Assembly (NCBI GenBank): GCA_003818205.1
Contig: RPRQ01000032.1
Span: 1 to 52,366 of the forward strand
Length of the DNA stretch: 52,366 nucleotides
Direction of reading: 5' to 3'
Source of the DNA: Bacteroidales bacterium
GTDB lineage: Bacteria > Bacteroidota > Bacteroidia > Bacteroidales > Tenuifilaceae
Positions 52,263 through 52,366 of the stretch are shown here, piece by piece; position 1 is the first letter of the stretch; every line of letters begins with the position of its first letter. A program made the position numbers and the translations under genes. A model generated the notes under the pieces. It searched no databases. It saw only the letters and a list, made by a program, of their open reading frames with translations, and was not told where the DNA came from.

Positions 52263-52366
52263 GGGTTGAATCAATAACTCAGCCTTTTAAGGCGGAGGCT
52301 GTAATCATTAAGTTCGATGGGCTTTAGCCCTACATTTTGTTTATCCCTTTTTAAGGAATATTCTAA
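52263..52366. other. non-coding window end
   Basis: The last hundred bases hold GC-richer words (AAGGCGGAGGCTGTAATCAT, CGATGGGCTTTAGCCC) of the kind seen in dispersed repeats. Nothing else was found. Confidence 0.4.

Overview
The window reads as chromosomal DNA of a member of the Bacteroidota, most likely a Bacteroidales/Marinilabiliales-type environmental bacterium. The evidence is a SusC/SusD pair, LytTR signalling with a TPR histidine kinase, DUF4369/TlpA lipoproteins, Bacteroidota-type promoters (TTTG ... TAnnTTTG), fused NagB-LmbE, and many small dispersed repeats. Base composition is moderately AT-rich. No rRNA, tRNA, CRISPR array or intact transposase was seen.

Layout. 1-730: non-coding repeat-rich DNA with what looks like the 3' end of a group II intron. 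731-4231: a Ste14/ICMT-like membrane methyltransferase and a DPP-IV-type secreted peptidase (minus strand). 4350-14140: the two subunits of an AddAB-type recombination nuclease, separated by a toxin-antitoxin pair, a TlpA-like lipoprotein and a radical SAM protein. 14254-16682: a four-helix-bundle gene bracketed by inverted heptamer arrays, a potassium-channel-like protein with a 12-residue-repeat solenoid, and a vapC remnant. 17225-25496 (minus): a hypothetical protein, a lipoprotein, a flavodoxin-fold reductase, gene fragments (SNF2 3' end, purC), an outer-membrane protein, two lipoproteins (one with seven GYWKNG repeats) and a LytTR two-component system. 25563-28487: an intact SNF2 helicase. 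28665-30587: a triple-LysM protein fused to a periplasmic-binding fold. 31016-40482: an amino-sugar locus (ROK regulator, SusC, SusD, NagB-like/LmbE fusion, ROK kinase). 40483-41512: MITE-like DNA and an unidentified gene remnant. 41513-46933 (minus): pxpC, pxpB, pxpA, an Nramp-like transporter and hutH. 46934-47815: a second MITE-like element and other repeats. 47816-51896: a radical SAM protein, a glutamine amidotransferase, a membrane AraC regulator and a PQQ-like propeller protein. 51919-52262: a broken alpha/beta hydrolase.

How genes work together. The ROK regulator, SusCD, deaminase-like fusion and ROK kinase form a plausible uptake and catabolic unit for an amino sugar. The Nramp-like gene and pxpABC are tightly packed and should act together on 5-oxoproline; the transporter lacks the canonical Nramp metal motifs. 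HutH has a Cys in place of the MIO-forming Ser.

The most notable structural signals are: (1) a 177-bp duplicated SNF2 gene end, protein-identical with ten silent differences, bracketing a roughly 5.9-kb block as an integrated island would; (2) low-complexity arrays with a 7-bp period in many intergenic gaps, one inverted pair of which flanks the four-helix-bundle gene; (3) two MITE-like elements with perfect 18-19-bp and 14-bp terminal inverted repeats and short flanking direct repeats. All functional statements come from reading motifs by eye; no database search was run.
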